A stretch of 46,275 bases of DNA from Blautia faecis (GCF_020554845.1 NZ_JAJCIA010000032.1:1-46275), one strand, 5' to 3'. Positions 24,066 through 32,923 are shown, numbered from the stretch's first letter. The notes: generated by a model not told the origin, from the letters alone. A program made the numbers and translations.

Positions 24066-25343
24066 ATGAAGAAAAAAATGGTAAGTGTTTTACTGGCAGC
24101 AGCAATGGGGACTACTGCACTGGTTGGATTTGGAACGACTGCTTATGCAGATGATGATGTTCTGGAATTTTACCATGGATATTACCAGGATGAGAGCGAG
24201 TGGGCTGCAGCTCAGGTTATGAGGGATATCTATGATGAGTTCGCAAAGGAACATGCTGATGGATCAGTTACATTCAAACCAATCGCTGTAGAAAACAGAG
24301 ATGACATTGTAAGTGCACAGGTTGCTGGCGGTTCCTTCCCGGATCTGGTAGATGTAGGCGGTGGCGGAGTTCCGCAGGCAGCACTTTCCCAGGATCTGGT
24401 ATACGATCTGAAACCGTATATCGATGAAAATGGTCTGCAGGATGCAGTTGGTCTTAACTATACACAGCATGATATGGATGGTCATATTTATGCAGTGCAT
24501 GATCAGATTGAGAGCCGTGGCTTATGGTATAATTCCGATATTTTTGAAAAAGCCGGAATTACAGAGGAGGCGTTTGCAGACTGGGATTCTTTTGGAGAAG
24601 CAATGGAAAAAATCCGTGCTTTGGACGAGGATGTGTACGGATACATTGCAGGACAGGGCTCCAGCTATATTGTAAACACGGTTATGGCTTCCACAGATGC
24701 AGGCAAGAAAATGCTGGAATCTGAGCTGACAGAGGACACCATCAATTCAGAGGAATTTGCAGCTGCATTTAAGACTGCTGCAAACCTGGATCAGGCAAAT
24801 GGTTCTGAGCATACTACAGATGATAACGGAAATCTTATGGCAGAATTTAATACAAATGGTAAGGCTGGTGTTCTTTTCAATGGTGTATGGAATGCAAGTG
24901 GAATTGATGCGTCTTTAACAGATGCCATTGAGCCTGCTTTATTCCCTGGAAATATTGCAATCGCTTCTGCAGGCGGCGGACTTGCTGTGGCAAATAACAT
25001 GAGTGATGAGAAAACAGAGCTGGCACTTGAGTTTATCAAATATATGACAAGTGCTGAGGTTCAAGAAAAAATCTTCACTGGCGTACAGGCAAATCCATGT
25101 AACACAACAGTTGATTTGAACGCACTTGCAGAAGAGAGTGATGATGCAGCTACAAGAAAGCTTGCACAGGCTTGTTCTCAGGTAAATGAAGCTGATACTG
25201 TAGTGATTGACATGAACTATACCTGGGGATCTGACGTGGACAAAGCTATCATCAATGCATTGATGGAGTGTGCGGTATCAGGAACAGATATTGATGCAAG
25301 ATTTGCAGCACTTCAGACAGAGCTGATCGCGTTGGTTGCTTAA
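24066..25343 (+). CDS. Extracellular sugar-binding protein of the ABC importer, without lipobox
   Basis: This 425-aa binding protein (family 1) is the likely substrate receptor of the adjacent permeases. Its signal peptide (KKKMVSVLLAAAMGTTALVGFG) ends in a signal peptidase I-like site TTAYA-DDD near residue 28. No Cys is present, unlike most Gram-positive binding proteins, which are lipid-anchored. The mature part shows the usual two-lobe pattern with GLWYNSDIFEKAGI and GKAGVLFNGVWNASGI. AAGGAGG precedes the ATG. A stem-loop separates it from the permease genes, so it is probably made in excess over them. A TATAAT near 24040 may be the -10 box, but no clear -35 is seen, consistent with activation by the AraC-type regulator. 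Confidence 0.88.
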   Translation: MKKKMVSVLLAAAMGTTALVGFGTTAYADDDVLEFYHGYYQDESEWAAAQVMRDIYDEFAKEHADGSVTFKPIAVENRDDIVSAQVAGGSFPDLVDVGGGGVPQAALSQDLVYDLKPYIDENGLQDAVGLNYTQHDMDGHIYAVHDQIESRGLWYNSDIFEKAGITEEAFADWDSFGEAMEKIRALDEDVYGYIAGQGSSYIVNTVMASTDAGKKMLESELTEDTINSEEFAAAFKTAANLDQANGSEHTTDDNGNLMAEFNTNGKAGVLFNGVWNASGIDASLTDAIEPALFPGNIAIASAGGGLAVANNMSDEKTELALEFIKYMTSAEVQEKIFTGVQANPCNTTVDLNALAEESDDAATRKLAQACSQVNEADTVVIDMNYTWGSDVDKAIINALMECAVSGTDIDARFAALQTELIALVA

Positions 25344-25382
25344 AGCACACAGCTGTGATGAACAGAAACTATGAATGAAATA

Positions 25383-25414
25383 GAAGAGGGAGGGGAGAAA
25401 TCTCTTCCCTTTTT
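25383..25414 (+). terminator. Attenuating stem-loop between binding protein and permease genes
   Basis: GAAGAGGGAGGGGAGA (25383-25398) and TCTCTTCCCT (25401-25410) form an imperfect hairpin with a short loop, followed directly by T5. Such partial terminators after a binding-protein gene lower permease expression relative to the receptor. Confidence 0.6.
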
Positions 25415-25426
25415 GGAGGTATGAAT

Positions 25427-26362
25427 TTGGAAAATCAGAATGCTGCGAAAAAAAGAAAGAATAAGCTGGGTACGCGGAGAAAAGGATTTATTATAGCGTT
25501 TCTTGCGCCTACCCTGATCGCATTTTGCGTATTTTATCTGTATCCCATTATTACGGTGTTTATCACTTCTTTCTGCAAATGGGATTATACCAATATTACT
25601 AGTCCGGAGTTTTTCGGCTGGAGCAATTTGTGGGATAATTATGATTATATTTTTAACAAGTATCCATTTTTCTGGGAAGCACTGAAAAATTCAACCACCT
25701 GGGCCATTCTTGGAACAGTGGTACAGATTCCCATTGCTGCTTTGATCGCTCTGGCCCTGTCCAGAAAGGTAAAAGGTATTAAATTTGTACGAAATGTCTA
25801 TATTATTCCGAATATGATCTCAACTGCCGCTATGGGCATTGTATTTTTACAATTGTACAACCCTTCTTATGGAATTATCAACCCGATCATTCGTCTTTTC
25901 AACAAAGAATTCAGGGATAATATCCTACTTCTGAAAGGACCGGCTTTTGTGGCCATGACCTGTGCCTATATTTTCTTTACAGGAACTACAACTTTAATGA
26001 TTTTGGGGAATATTATGGCAGTGCCGGAAGAGGTAAGAGAAGCAGCTATGCTGGATGGGGCAAGCGGTCTGAGACAGGACTGGTATATTACAATCCCTAT
26101 GATCAAAGGAACTTTAAAAACAGTATCCGTTCTTGCTGCAACCTCCGGCTTCCTTCTTTATAACGAGGTTTATTTCCTGACAAAAGGAGCTGCAGGAACC
26201 TACAGTATCAGTTACATTATCCGCGAGCTTGCCATTACCAGTCCGAGAACCCAGTTTGGACGAGCCAATGCAGTGGCAATGATCCAGATCCTGGCTGGGA
26301 TGGTGATCATTCTGGTGATTAATTTTGTATACAGCATTTCTTTCAGGAAAGAGAAAGAATAA
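25427..26362 (+). CDS. ABC sugar importer permease (MalF/UgpA-like)
   Basis: This permease of about 311 aa has six predicted membrane helices (first at FIIAFLAPTLIAFCVFYLYPII) and the EAA loop for contact with the ATPase (EEVREAAMLDGASGLRQDWYITIPMI). The start is decided by the ribosome binding site: GGAGGT (25415-25420) lies directly against the ATG at 25421, too close to use. TTG at 25427 has the normal 6-nt spacing, so translation more likely begins MENQNAAKKRK. It forms the importer with the next permease and the upstream binding protein. No ATPase gene is near, so a shared MsmK-like ATPase elsewhere probably drives it. Confidence 0.88.
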   Translation: MENQNAAKKRKNKLGTRRKGFIIAFLAPTLIAFCVFYLYPIITVFITSFCKWDYTNITSPEFFGWSNLWDNYDYIFNKYPFFWEALKNSTTWAILGTVVQIPIAALIALALSRKVKGIKFVRNVYIIPNMISTAAMGIVFLQLYNPSYGIINPIIRLFNKEFRDNILLLKGPAFVAMTCAYIFFTGTTTLMILGNIMAVPEEVREAAMLDGASGLRQDWYITIPMIKGTLKTVSVLAATSGFLLYNEVYFLTKGAAGTYSISYIIRELAITSPRTQFGRANAVAMIQILAGMVIILVINFVYSISFRKEKE

Positions 26363-26375
26363 GAAGGAAAAGAGG

Positions 26376-27236
26376 ATGAATATGAAAAAAACAAATACCC
26401 TGAAAGGTGTAAATAGTATGCCGGCGGGAACCAGGATCGTGACTTACATTTGTCTTGCGTGGGCGCTGATCGTGTCGTTGCTTCCCATTGGCTGGCTGGT
26501 TTTATCCAGCCTGAAAAAAGATCCTATGGCGAGACCTGGCTTTCAGCTTCCGGAATCCATTTGTCTGGATGGTTATATTTCCACATTTAAAGATTTACAT
26601 GTGATGAGATATTTTGGAAACAGTCTTTTTGTCGCAGGTGTTTCCGTGGTGATCAGTGTGGTGATGATTTCCATGTCTGCATATGTGGTAGCGCGAATGG
26701 AATTCAAAGGAAAAGCACTGGTAAATGTACTTTTGTATTCCACCATGTTTATCCCAGCCACAGCCCTTACTTATCCGGTATATAATCTGGTAAACCGCCT
26801 GCATTTATATGATACAAGATCTGCGCTGATCCTGATTTATTCCTGCAGTGGAATTGCAGTGAGTTTTTTTGTGATCAAAAACTATTACGACAATATCCCA
26901 AGAGAGCTGGAAGAGGCGGCGAGAATTGACGGATGTGGGTATGTACAGACCTGGATGAAAGTAATTTTTCCAATTGCACGTCCGGGAATTATGACAGCAG
27001 CTGTGCTTGCGTTTTTGAATAATTGGAATGAGTATTACTGGGCCTCTCTTGTGCTGATCACAAGGGAAAAGCTGACAGTACCGGCGCTTTTGTCTACTTT
27101 CACAACAGCCTTTAACACCAATTATAACGGACTTTTTTCCGCTATGGTGATTATCATTCTTCCGCCTGTGCTTCTGTACTGTATTTTCAGCAGATTCTTT
27201 ATTGAGGCACTGTCTGGCGGAGCCGTGAAAGGTTGA
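26376..27236 (+). CDS. ABC sugar importer permease (MalG/UgpE-like)
   Basis: This 286-aa second permease has about six membrane helices, beginning at VTYICLAWALIVSLLPIGWLVLSSL, and the EAA loop ELEEAARIDGCGYVQTWMKVIFPIARPG. The frame is open from 26325, but those codons overlap the first permease and do not look like an N-terminus. ATG 26376, with AAGGA 7 nt upstream, is preferred, and ATG 26382 is also possible. The stop at 27236 is followed by a separate promoter for the fucosidase operon. Confidence 0.9.
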   Translation: MNMKKTNTLKGVNSMPAGTRIVTYICLAWALIVSLLPIGWLVLSSLKKDPMARPGFQLPESICLDGYISTFKDLHVMRYFGNSLFVAGVSVVISVVMISMSAYVVARMEFKGKALVNVLLYSTMFIPATALTYPVYNLVNRLHLYDTRSALILIYSCSGIAVSFFVIKNYYDNIPRELEEAARIDGCGYVQTWMKVIFPIARPGIMTAAVLAFLNNWNEYYWASLVLITREKLTVPALLSTFTTAFNTNYNGLFSAMVIIILPPVLLYCIFSRFFIEALSGGAVKG

Positions 27237-27286
27237 CAGGTGAAATGAAAGTTTTTTGATAAAAATGCTGAATATACAAAATTTTC

Positions 27287-27295
27287 TGATATAAT
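27287..27295 (+). promoter_or_regulatory. Extended -10 promoter of the fucosidase operon
   Basis: TGA-TATAAT is a perfect extended -10 element 24 nt before the fucosidase ATG at 27319. No good -35 is present, as is common with extended -10 promoters. The fucosidase genes can therefore be transcribed separately from the importer. Confidence 0.6.
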
Positions 27296-27318
27296 GAAGA
27301 AGACAGGAGAATAGAAAC

Positions 27319-28629
27319 ATGAATGAGGAAATAAGACAGCGCACCAAATGGTTTATGGAAGACAGATTCGGTATGTTTATTCATTGGGGATTATACTCCA
27401 TTCCAGCATGCGGTGAATGGATGATGTCACAGAAAGAAATGACAATTGAGGAATACAGTAAGTATTTTGATCAGTTTGATCCTGTGGATTATGATCCGAA
27501 GAAATGGGTTTGTCTGGCAAAAAAAGCAGGCATGAAGTACGTGGTACTTACAGCAAAGCACCATGACGGATTTTGTCTGTTTGACTCTAAACTGACAGAC
27601 TACAAGTCAACAAACACAAAAGCAGGCAGAGACCTGGTAAGAGAATTTGTAGATGCATGCCGAGAGGAAGGATTAAAGGTTGGTCTTTATTTTTCCATTA
27701 TCGACTGGCATCATCCGGATTTTCCTAAATATGGAGACAGGCAGCATCCTATGCGAAACAATCCGGCATATAAAGATGAAAAAATTGATTTTGACAGATA
27801 TCTTGCGTATATGCATGGCCAGATAAAGGAACTTGTAACAGGGTATGGCAAGCTGGATCTTCTATGGTTCGATTTTTCCTATGACGATATGACCGGAGAA
27901 AAATGGAAAGCCACAGAGCTGATCAAAATGGTTCGAAAGTATCAGCCGGATGTGATCATTGACAACCGTCTGGAAGGTGCGGGGGATAACCATGGCAGCA
28001 TTACAACAGAGAAACCACTGATTTACAGCGGTGATTTTGCAAGTCCGGAGCAGATCATTCCTCCAAAAGGAGTATGTGATGACAAGGGAGAACCCATTCC
28101 ATGGGAACTTTGTGCCACTATGAATAATCATTGGGGATATTGCAATTTCGACCATCAGTATAAGACCCCTCAGATGCTTGTAAGAAAGCTGGTGGAATGT
28201 GCCAGCAAGGGTGGAAATATGATCCTGAACGTGGGACCAGATGCCCGTGGAAATATTCCGGAGGAGAGTGTTCAGATTCTCACAGAAGTTGGAAAATGGA
28301 TGAAAAAAAATGGGGAGAGCATTTACGGATGCGGAATTTCCAAATTGGAAAAGCCGGATTGGGGAAGATATACCCAGAAAGGTGACATCATTTATGCTCA
28401 TGTTTATGAGACACCGCTTGGAGCACTTCCGCTGTATGGAATCGGCCCGGATAAGCTGGAATCTGTTACATATCTTGCAGACGGCAGTGAGGTGAACAGA
28501 GGGGAAGCATGGAATACGGTGCTGTATCCGGATGTGGCCTTTGTTTCCTTCGGAGATGATCCGGTATTTACCTATCCATTGCCAGATGAAAAAGATACGG
28601 TTTTAAAAATACGTTTGCGACAGGAGTAA
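27319..28629 (+). CDS. Alpha-L-fucosidase, glycoside hydrolase family 29
   Basis: The 436-aa enzyme should release L-fucose from oligosaccharides such as host glycans. GH29 signatures are FGMFIHWGLYSIPACGEW near residue 17, VLTAKHHDGFCLF near 76, the nucleophile Asp185 in LLWFDFSYDD, and NVGPDARGNIPEES. There is no signal peptide, so it acts in the cytoplasm on imported oligosaccharides, which matches the importer just upstream. The acid/base residue cannot be assigned with certainty. CAGGAGA precedes the ATG. Two genes, an oxidoreductase and an acyltransferase-like protein, follow closely in the same direction. Confidence 0.92.
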   Translation: MNEEIRQRTKWFMEDRFGMFIHWGLYSIPACGEWMMSQKEMTIEEYSKYFDQFDPVDYDPKKWVCLAKKAGMKYVVLTAKHHDGFCLFDSKLTDYKSTNTKAGRDLVREFVDACREEGLKVGLYFSIIDWHHPDFPKYGDRQHPMRNNPAYKDEKIDFDRYLAYMHGQIKELVTGYGKLDLLWFDFSYDDMTGEKWKATELIKMVRKYQPDVIIDNRLEGAGDNHGSITTEKPLIYSGDFASPEQIIPPKGVCDDKGEPIPWELCATMNNHWGYCNFDHQYKTPQMLVRKLVECASKGGNMILNVGPDARGNIPEESVQILTEVGKWMKKNGESIYGCGISKLEKPDWGRYTQKGDIIYAHVYETPLGALPLYGIGPDKLESVTYLADGSEVNRGEAWNTVLYPDVAFVSFGDDPVFTYPLPDEKDTVLKIRLRQE

Positions 28630-28635
28630 AAGAGT

Positions 28636-29886
28636 ATGAAAAAGGTAACGAGTATTGTAATTGGAGCAGGCCTTAGAGGAGGTCATGTTTATTCTCAGTA
28701 TGCACTGGACCATCCAGATGAATTTCAGGTGGTGGCAGTTGCAGAGCCGGATAAAGAGCGCAGAGAGAGCTTTGCAAAAAGACACAATATTCCGGAAGAG
28801 CTTTGCTTCGAAAGCTATGAAGAGCTTCTTGGAAAAGAAAAGCTGGCAGATTGTGCCATGATCTGCACCATGGACAGGATGCATTATGAGCCTACGATCA
28901 TGGCTCTGAAAAAGGGATATCATGTACTTTGTGAAAAGCCCATGTCTCCCGACAAGAAAGAAATCATTGAAATGGGAGAGATGGCGAAGAAATACGACCG
29001 TATTCTGTCCGTGTGCCACGTACTTCGGTATTCTCCGTTCTTTTCCAAATTAAAAGAACTTCTGGAAGAAGGCAAAATAGGAAGACTTATGACTATCCAG
29101 CATATGGAAGAGGTAGGTTACTGGCATCAGGCACATAGCTTTGTAAGAGGAAACTGGAGAAATGCAGAGGAATCCAGTCCTATGATCCTGCAGAAATGCT
29201 GTCATGATATGGATATCATGCTGTGGCTGGCAGACAGTAAATGCGAAAGCCTTAGTTCCTTTGGTGAACTGTCTTATTTTACAGAGGAAAATGCACCGGA
29301 AGGAGCTCCTGCTTATTGTCTGGATGGATGCCCACATAGAGATGAATGTGCTTTCTATGCACCACGCTTTTATCTGGAGAATTTAGATGGCTATCTGGTA
29401 CGTGCAGTGACCGATCAGACAGATCCGGAGCATGTATTGGAGGCTTTGAAAAAAGGACCTTACGGAAGATGTGTATTCCACTGTGATAATACAGTAGTAG
29501 ATCACCAGTCCGTTGACATAAAGTTTGAAAATCAGGTAACAGCGTCCTTCCTTATGACAGCCTTTACAGACCAGTGTGCTAGACGGATCCGTCTTATGGG
29601 AACAAAAGGTGAGATCAAAGGCGATATGGATGCAGGTACTATTGAGATCAGAGATTTTGTCAGTGGGAATCTGGAGACAATAGAGCTTCACACACCTGCA
29701 AACGGACATAACGGAAGTGATATGAGTATGATGCATGATTTTGTCCGTATGGTAGGAGAAGGAAGAAAGGGTAAAACAGACGCTGCTGTTTCCGTGGAGA
29801 GTCATCTGATGGCACTGGCAGCAGAGGAAGCAAGAATAACGGGACAGGTTGTAAATCTCAGAGGATTTGCCAATGAAAATAAATGA
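28636..29886 (+). CDS. Gfo/Idh/MocA-family oxidoreductase
   Basis: This 416-aa NAD(P)-dependent sugar or inositol dehydrogenase family member has an N-terminal Rossmann fold (IVIGAGLRGGHVYSQYA). The conserved CEKPMSPDKKE (about residue 96) holds the family Glu-Lys-Pro, and a later HDMDIMLWL stands where family members keep catalytic residues. It has an unusual Cys-rich insertion, CLDGCPHRDECAFYA (about 235-249), of three to four Cys and a His that could bind metal. It starts 6 bp after the fucosidase and overlaps the next gene. The substrate is unknown; fucose or another imported sugar is a reasonable guess. Confidence 0.88.
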   Translation: MKKVTSIVIGAGLRGGHVYSQYALDHPDEFQVVAVAEPDKERRESFAKRHNIPEELCFESYEELLGKEKLADCAMICTMDRMHYEPTIMALKKGYHVLCEKPMSPDKKEIIEMGEMAKKYDRILSVCHVLRYSPFFSKLKELLEEGKIGRLMTIQHMEEVGYWHQAHSFVRGNWRNAEESSPMILQKCCHDMDIMLWLADSKCESLSSFGELSYFTEENAPEGAPAYCLDGCPHRDECAFYAPRFYLENLDGYLVRAVTDQTDPEHVLEALKKGPYGRCVFHCDNTVVDHQSVDIKFENQVTASFLMTAFTDQCARRIRLMGTKGEIKGDMDAGTIEIRDFVSGNLETIELHTPANGHNGSDMSMMHDFVRMVGEGRKGKTDAAVSVESHLMALAAEEARITGQVVNLRGFANENK

Positions 29887-30700
29887 ATTTTTAGCTGAAA
29901 TCAACATGCTGCCGGAGGCTGTGCATCTGCTTAATGAGCTTCAGGAATCCGGACGCATTGGGGAGGAAGAATATCAGGAAAATAAGCTTTTGTATGAGAA
30001 AGACAGAGCTTTGTTTTATGAAAAAATTCTTTTGGAAAAGGATTATCGGCTTGTGTTTCTGTATTATTTATGCCGCATGGGCGCCGAAACCTATGATGCT
30101 TATGAAAAGCGGGGAATCAGCCGGGAAATTTTCAGGGACACTTTTTACGATCTGACCTTTTGGTGTGAAAACTGTTTTCTGGAATATGGAGAGTATGGAA
30201 TTGATGAATACGACTGGTTTTTCCGCCATATGAAGCTTACCATTTTCAGGCTTGGAAGAATGCAATTTGAAATCATGGATTCCCGCTGGAATTTTACAGC
30301 AGGAGAAAGAATGGTAAAAAAAGGAGATCCAATCATCAGTATTCATATTCCACAGGGCGAAAAGCTCACACTGGAGAGTGTGAGGGAATCCATTATTCAG
30401 GGAATGGCTTTCTGGGGGAAAGAGATGCCGTATCTGTGTCATTCCTGGCTGCTCTATCCGGGGCTTAAAGACATTTTGCCGGAGAAAAGCAATATCATTA
30501 TGTTTCAGAATCAATTTCAGATCGTAGAAACAGATTGGGATGAGCGTGAGGCTGAATGGCGTATTTGGGGGAAAGTACAGCGGAACCTGAATGTATATTC
30601 CGAGAACACATCTCTTCAGAGAGCTGCAAAGAAATATCTGAAGTCAGGAAAAGTGCTGGGGAGCGGTCTGGGAATATTAAAACCGGAGTATTTCCTGTGA
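29873..30700 (+). CDS. GNAT-like acyltransferase domain protein
   Basis: This 275-aa protein resembles the Lachnospiraceae acyltransferases annotated with an N-terminal NAT_N and a C-terminal GNAT-like domain; this is from memory of the family, not a search. The start is ATG 29873, with GAGGA 7 nt upstream, rather than TTG 29867. It overlaps the oxidoreductase by 14 bp. There is no signal peptide or membrane helix. Recognisable stretches are ISIHIPQGEKLTLESVRESI and FQNQFQIVETDWDEREAEWRIWG. Its steady company with sugar-catabolic genes suggests action on a sugar or sugar-derived group, but the acceptor is not known. Confidence 0.6.
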   Translation: MKINEFLAEINMLPEAVHLLNELQESGRIGEEEYQENKLLYEKDRALFYEKILLEKDYRLVFLYYLCRMGAETYDAYEKRGISREIFRDTFYDLTFWCENCFLEYGEYGIDEYDWFFRHMKLTIFRLGRMQFEIMDSRWNFTAGERMVKKGDPIISIHIPQGEKLTLESVRESIIQGMAFWGKEMPYLCHSWLLYPGLKDILPEKSNIIMFQNQFQIVETDWDEREAEWRIWGKVQRNLNVYSENTSLQRAAKKYLKSGKVLGSGLGILKPEYFL

Positions 30701-30715
30701 AATAATTGATAGAAA

Positions 30716-30744
30716 TTGACAAGAAGAGATTTGTCTGTTACCAT
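30716..30744 (+). promoter_or_regulatory. Promoter of the HexNAc-1-kinase operon
   Basis: A perfect TTGACA (30716-30721), 17 bp, TACCAT (30739-30744). The start site near 30751 falls inside the first of two hairpins in the leader. It drives the nucleotidyltransferase and NahK-like genes. Confidence 0.65.
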
Positions 30745-30747
30745 CGA

Positions 30748-30818
30748 ACCAGGGGCAATTGTTTGTCCCTGGTATCGTTATGAATAAGCAACAAAGCGGA
30801 TCAGGAATCTCCGCTTTG
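30748..30818 (+). promoter_or_regulatory. Two tandem hairpins in the 5' leader
   Basis: Hairpin 1: ACCAGGG (30748-30754) with CCCTGGT (30767-30773). Hairpin 2: CAAAGCGGA (30792-30800) with TCCGCTTTG (30810-30818), a perfect 9-bp stem with a 9-nt loop. Neither has a T run, so they are not plain terminators. Hairpin 2 ends 13 nt before the ribosome binding site GGGAGG and might influence translation or mRNA stability. Confidence 0.5.
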
Positions 30819-30847
30819 ACAAATAAAAAATGGGAGGCAGCAATAAC

Positions 30848-31777
30848 ATGAAAAAGCCGGTATTGGTAGTAATGGCAGCAGGTATGGGAAGCAGATATGG
30901 TGGCCTGAAGCAGATCGATCCTATTGATAAGGACGGGGACATTATCATTGATTTTTCTATCTATGATGCTATTCAGGCAGGGTTTGAAAAAATTGTATTT
31001 ATTATAAAGAAGGAGAATGAGGCTGATTTCCGTGCCGCTATCGGAGATCGTATGAGTAAGCATATCCAGGTGGAATTTGTATTCCAGGATCTGCATAATC
31101 TGCCGGAAGGCTTTACAGTTCCGGAAGGACGTGTGAAGCCATGGGGAACCGGACATGCGATCATGAGCTGTATTGATGTGATTGATGGACCTTTTGCCGT
31201 TATTAATGCGGATGATTATTATGGACGTCATGCATTTAAGATGGCATATGATTTCCTTACAGAGAATCAGGATAAAGACGGCATTTATCAGTACATGATG
31301 GTAGGCTACAAGCTTGAGAACACATTGACAGATAATGGACATGTGGCTCGTGGTGTTTGTGTGACAGACGAAGAGGGATTTCTGAAGGATATTAATGAGC
31401 GCACCCATATTGAGAAGAGAGATGGCGGTGCTGCTTATACCGAGGATGATGGTGCTACATGGACAGAGCTTCCTATGGATGCTACGGTGTCTATGAATAT
31501 GTGGGGATTTTCTGCAAGCATTCTGAGAGAACTGAAGGACAGATTCCCATTATTCCTGAAAGAAAATGTGGAAAAGAATCCTCTGAAATGCGAATATTTC
31601 CTTCCATTTGTTGTAGATGAGCTTCTTGGCGAGAAGAAAGCAACTGTCAAAGTTCTGAAATCTATGGACAAATGGTACGGAGTTACCTATAAAGAAGATA
31701 AGCCGGTAGTAGTTGCTGCAATTCAGAAGCTGAAAGATGACGGTCTTTATCCTCAGAAGCTTTGGGAGGAAAAATAA
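30848..31777 (+). CDS. Sugar nucleotidyltransferase family protein (likely HexNAc-1-phosphate uridylyltransferase)
   Basis: This 309-aa NTP_transferase family enzyme has the N-terminal signature LVVMAAGMGSRYGGLKQ that binds the nucleotide and the metal-site Asp pair in FAVINADDYYGRHAF. ATG 30848 is used because GGGAGG lies 10 nt upstream, while an in-frame ATG at 30830 precedes that site. The next gene encodes a NahK-like kinase that makes HexNAc-1-phosphate, and galE follows. In bifidobacteria the corresponding step is done by a GalT-like protein, which is absent here. I infer that this enzyme supplies that activity and makes UDP-HexNAc or UDP-Gal. The substrate needs testing. Confidence 0.82.
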   Translation: MKKPVLVVMAAGMGSRYGGLKQIDPIDKDGDIIIDFSIYDAIQAGFEKIVFIIKKENEADFRAAIGDRMSKHIQVEFVFQDLHNLPEGFTVPEGRVKPWGTGHAIMSCIDVIDGPFAVINADDYYGRHAFKMAYDFLTENQDKDGIYQYMMVGYKLENTLTDNGHVARGVCVTDEEGFLKDINERTHIEKRDGGAAYTEDDGATWTELPMDATVSMNMWGFSASILRELKDRFPLFLKENVEKNPLKCEYFLPFVVDELLGEKKATVKVLKSMDKWYGVTYKEDKPVVVAAIQKLKDDGLYPQKLWEEK

Positions 31778-32896
31778 GTGGGAAAAACAAAAGATGTAAG
31801 CCATCAGGAACTGATGGAAGTAATCAACAGCTTTGATTTTGGCGGTAAACTTGAAGAGGTTGGCATATTCGGAAATGGCCACATTAATGAGACTTACTGT
31901 GCTGTATTTTCCACAGAAGCCGGACAGAAGCGCTATATTCTCCAGAAAATGAACAAGCAGATTTTCAAAGATCCTGTTGGTCTTATGGAGAATATCAGTG
32001 GTGTCACCTCCTGGCTGAAGAAGAAAATCCTGGAAAATGGCGGGGATGCAGAGCGCGAAACCCTGAATATCGTAAATGACCGTGCTGGAGCTCCTTATTT
32101 TGTAGATAAAGAGGGAGAATACTGGAGAGCGTATCTGTTTATAGAAGATGCAACCTGCTTTGATCAGGTGGAAAATGACGAGGATTTTTACCAGAGTGCT
32201 CTTGCATTTGGTAATTTCCAGCGCCTTCTTGCTGATTATCCGGCAGATACTCTTCATGAGACAATCCCGGATTTTCATAATACAGTGAAGCGATTTGCCA
32301 ATTTTAAAAAGGCTGTGGAAGAGGATGCATGCGGACGGGCGGCTGATGTTCAGAAGGAGATACAGTTTGTCCTGGAAAGAGAGCAGCTGGCCCATACACT
32401 TGTGGATTTACAGGATGCAGGTAAGCTGCCTCTTCGTGTAACGCACAATGACACAAAGCTGAATAATATCATGATCGATAATGCTACACATAAGGGAATC
32501 TGTGTGATCGATCTGGACACGGTAATGCCGGGACTTTCTCTGAATGATTTTGGTGATTCCATCCGTTTTGGCGCAAGCACGGCAGCAGAGGATGAGCAGG
32601 ATATTTCCAAAGTGTCCTGTGACCTTCATCTGTTTGAGGTGTATGTAAAAGGATTTCTGGAAGGCTGCGGCGGTGCCCTCACAGATCTGGAGGTGGAAAT
32701 GCTTCCGATGGGTGCAATCCTGATGACCTTTGAGTGTGGAATGCGTTTCCTGGCAGACCATCTGGAGGGAGATCATTACTTCCGCATTCATCGAGAAAAT
32801 CAGAATCTGGATCGTGCAAGAACCCAGTTCAAGCTGGTGTGGGATATGGAACAGAAATTATCTGAGATGAAATCTATTGTAGAAAAATATAAATAG
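31778..32896 (+). CDS. nahK: N-acetylhexosamine 1-kinase (NahK/LnpB-like)
   Basis: The 372-aa kinase has an aminoglycoside-phosphotransferase fold. It closely follows the pattern of the Bifidobacterium N-acetylhexosamine 1-kinase: GNGHINETY at the N-terminus, RYILQKMNKQIFKDPVGLM, the catalytic VTHNDTKLNNIM (Asp about residue 225), VIDLDTVMPGLSLNDFGDSIRFGAST for metal binding, and ECGMRFLADHLEGDHYF. It should phosphorylate GalNAc or GlcNAc at C1. It begins at GTG 31778, directly after the upstream stop, with GGGAGGA at 7 nt. The setting with nucleotidyltransferase and galE indicates a Leloir-like HexNAc route, used for mucin or milk-type glycans. Confidence 0.9.
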   Translation: MGKTKDVSHQELMEVINSFDFGGKLEEVGIFGNGHINETYCAVFSTEAGQKRYILQKMNKQIFKDPVGLMENISGVTSWLKKKILENGGDAERETLNIVNDRAGAPYFVDKEGEYWRAYLFIEDATCFDQVENDEDFYQSALAFGNFQRLLADYPADTLHETIPDFHNTVKRFANFKKAVEEDACGRAADVQKEIQFVLEREQLAHTLVDLQDAGKLPLRVTHNDTKLNNIMIDNATHKGICVIDLDTVMPGLSLNDFGDSIRFGASTAAEDEQDISKVSCDLHLFEVYVKGFLEGCGGALTDLEVEMLPMGAILMTFECGMRFLADHLEGDHYFRIHRENQNLDRARTQFKLVWDMEQKLSEMKSIVEKYK

Positions 32897-32923
32897 TGGT
32901 ATTCTAAAACTGGCAGGCATAAA

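Noticed and set aside
24066..27236. Missing ATPase gene as evidence for a broken importer
   Set aside because: Sugar importers of this type in Firmicutes commonly share one ATPase encoded elsewhere.
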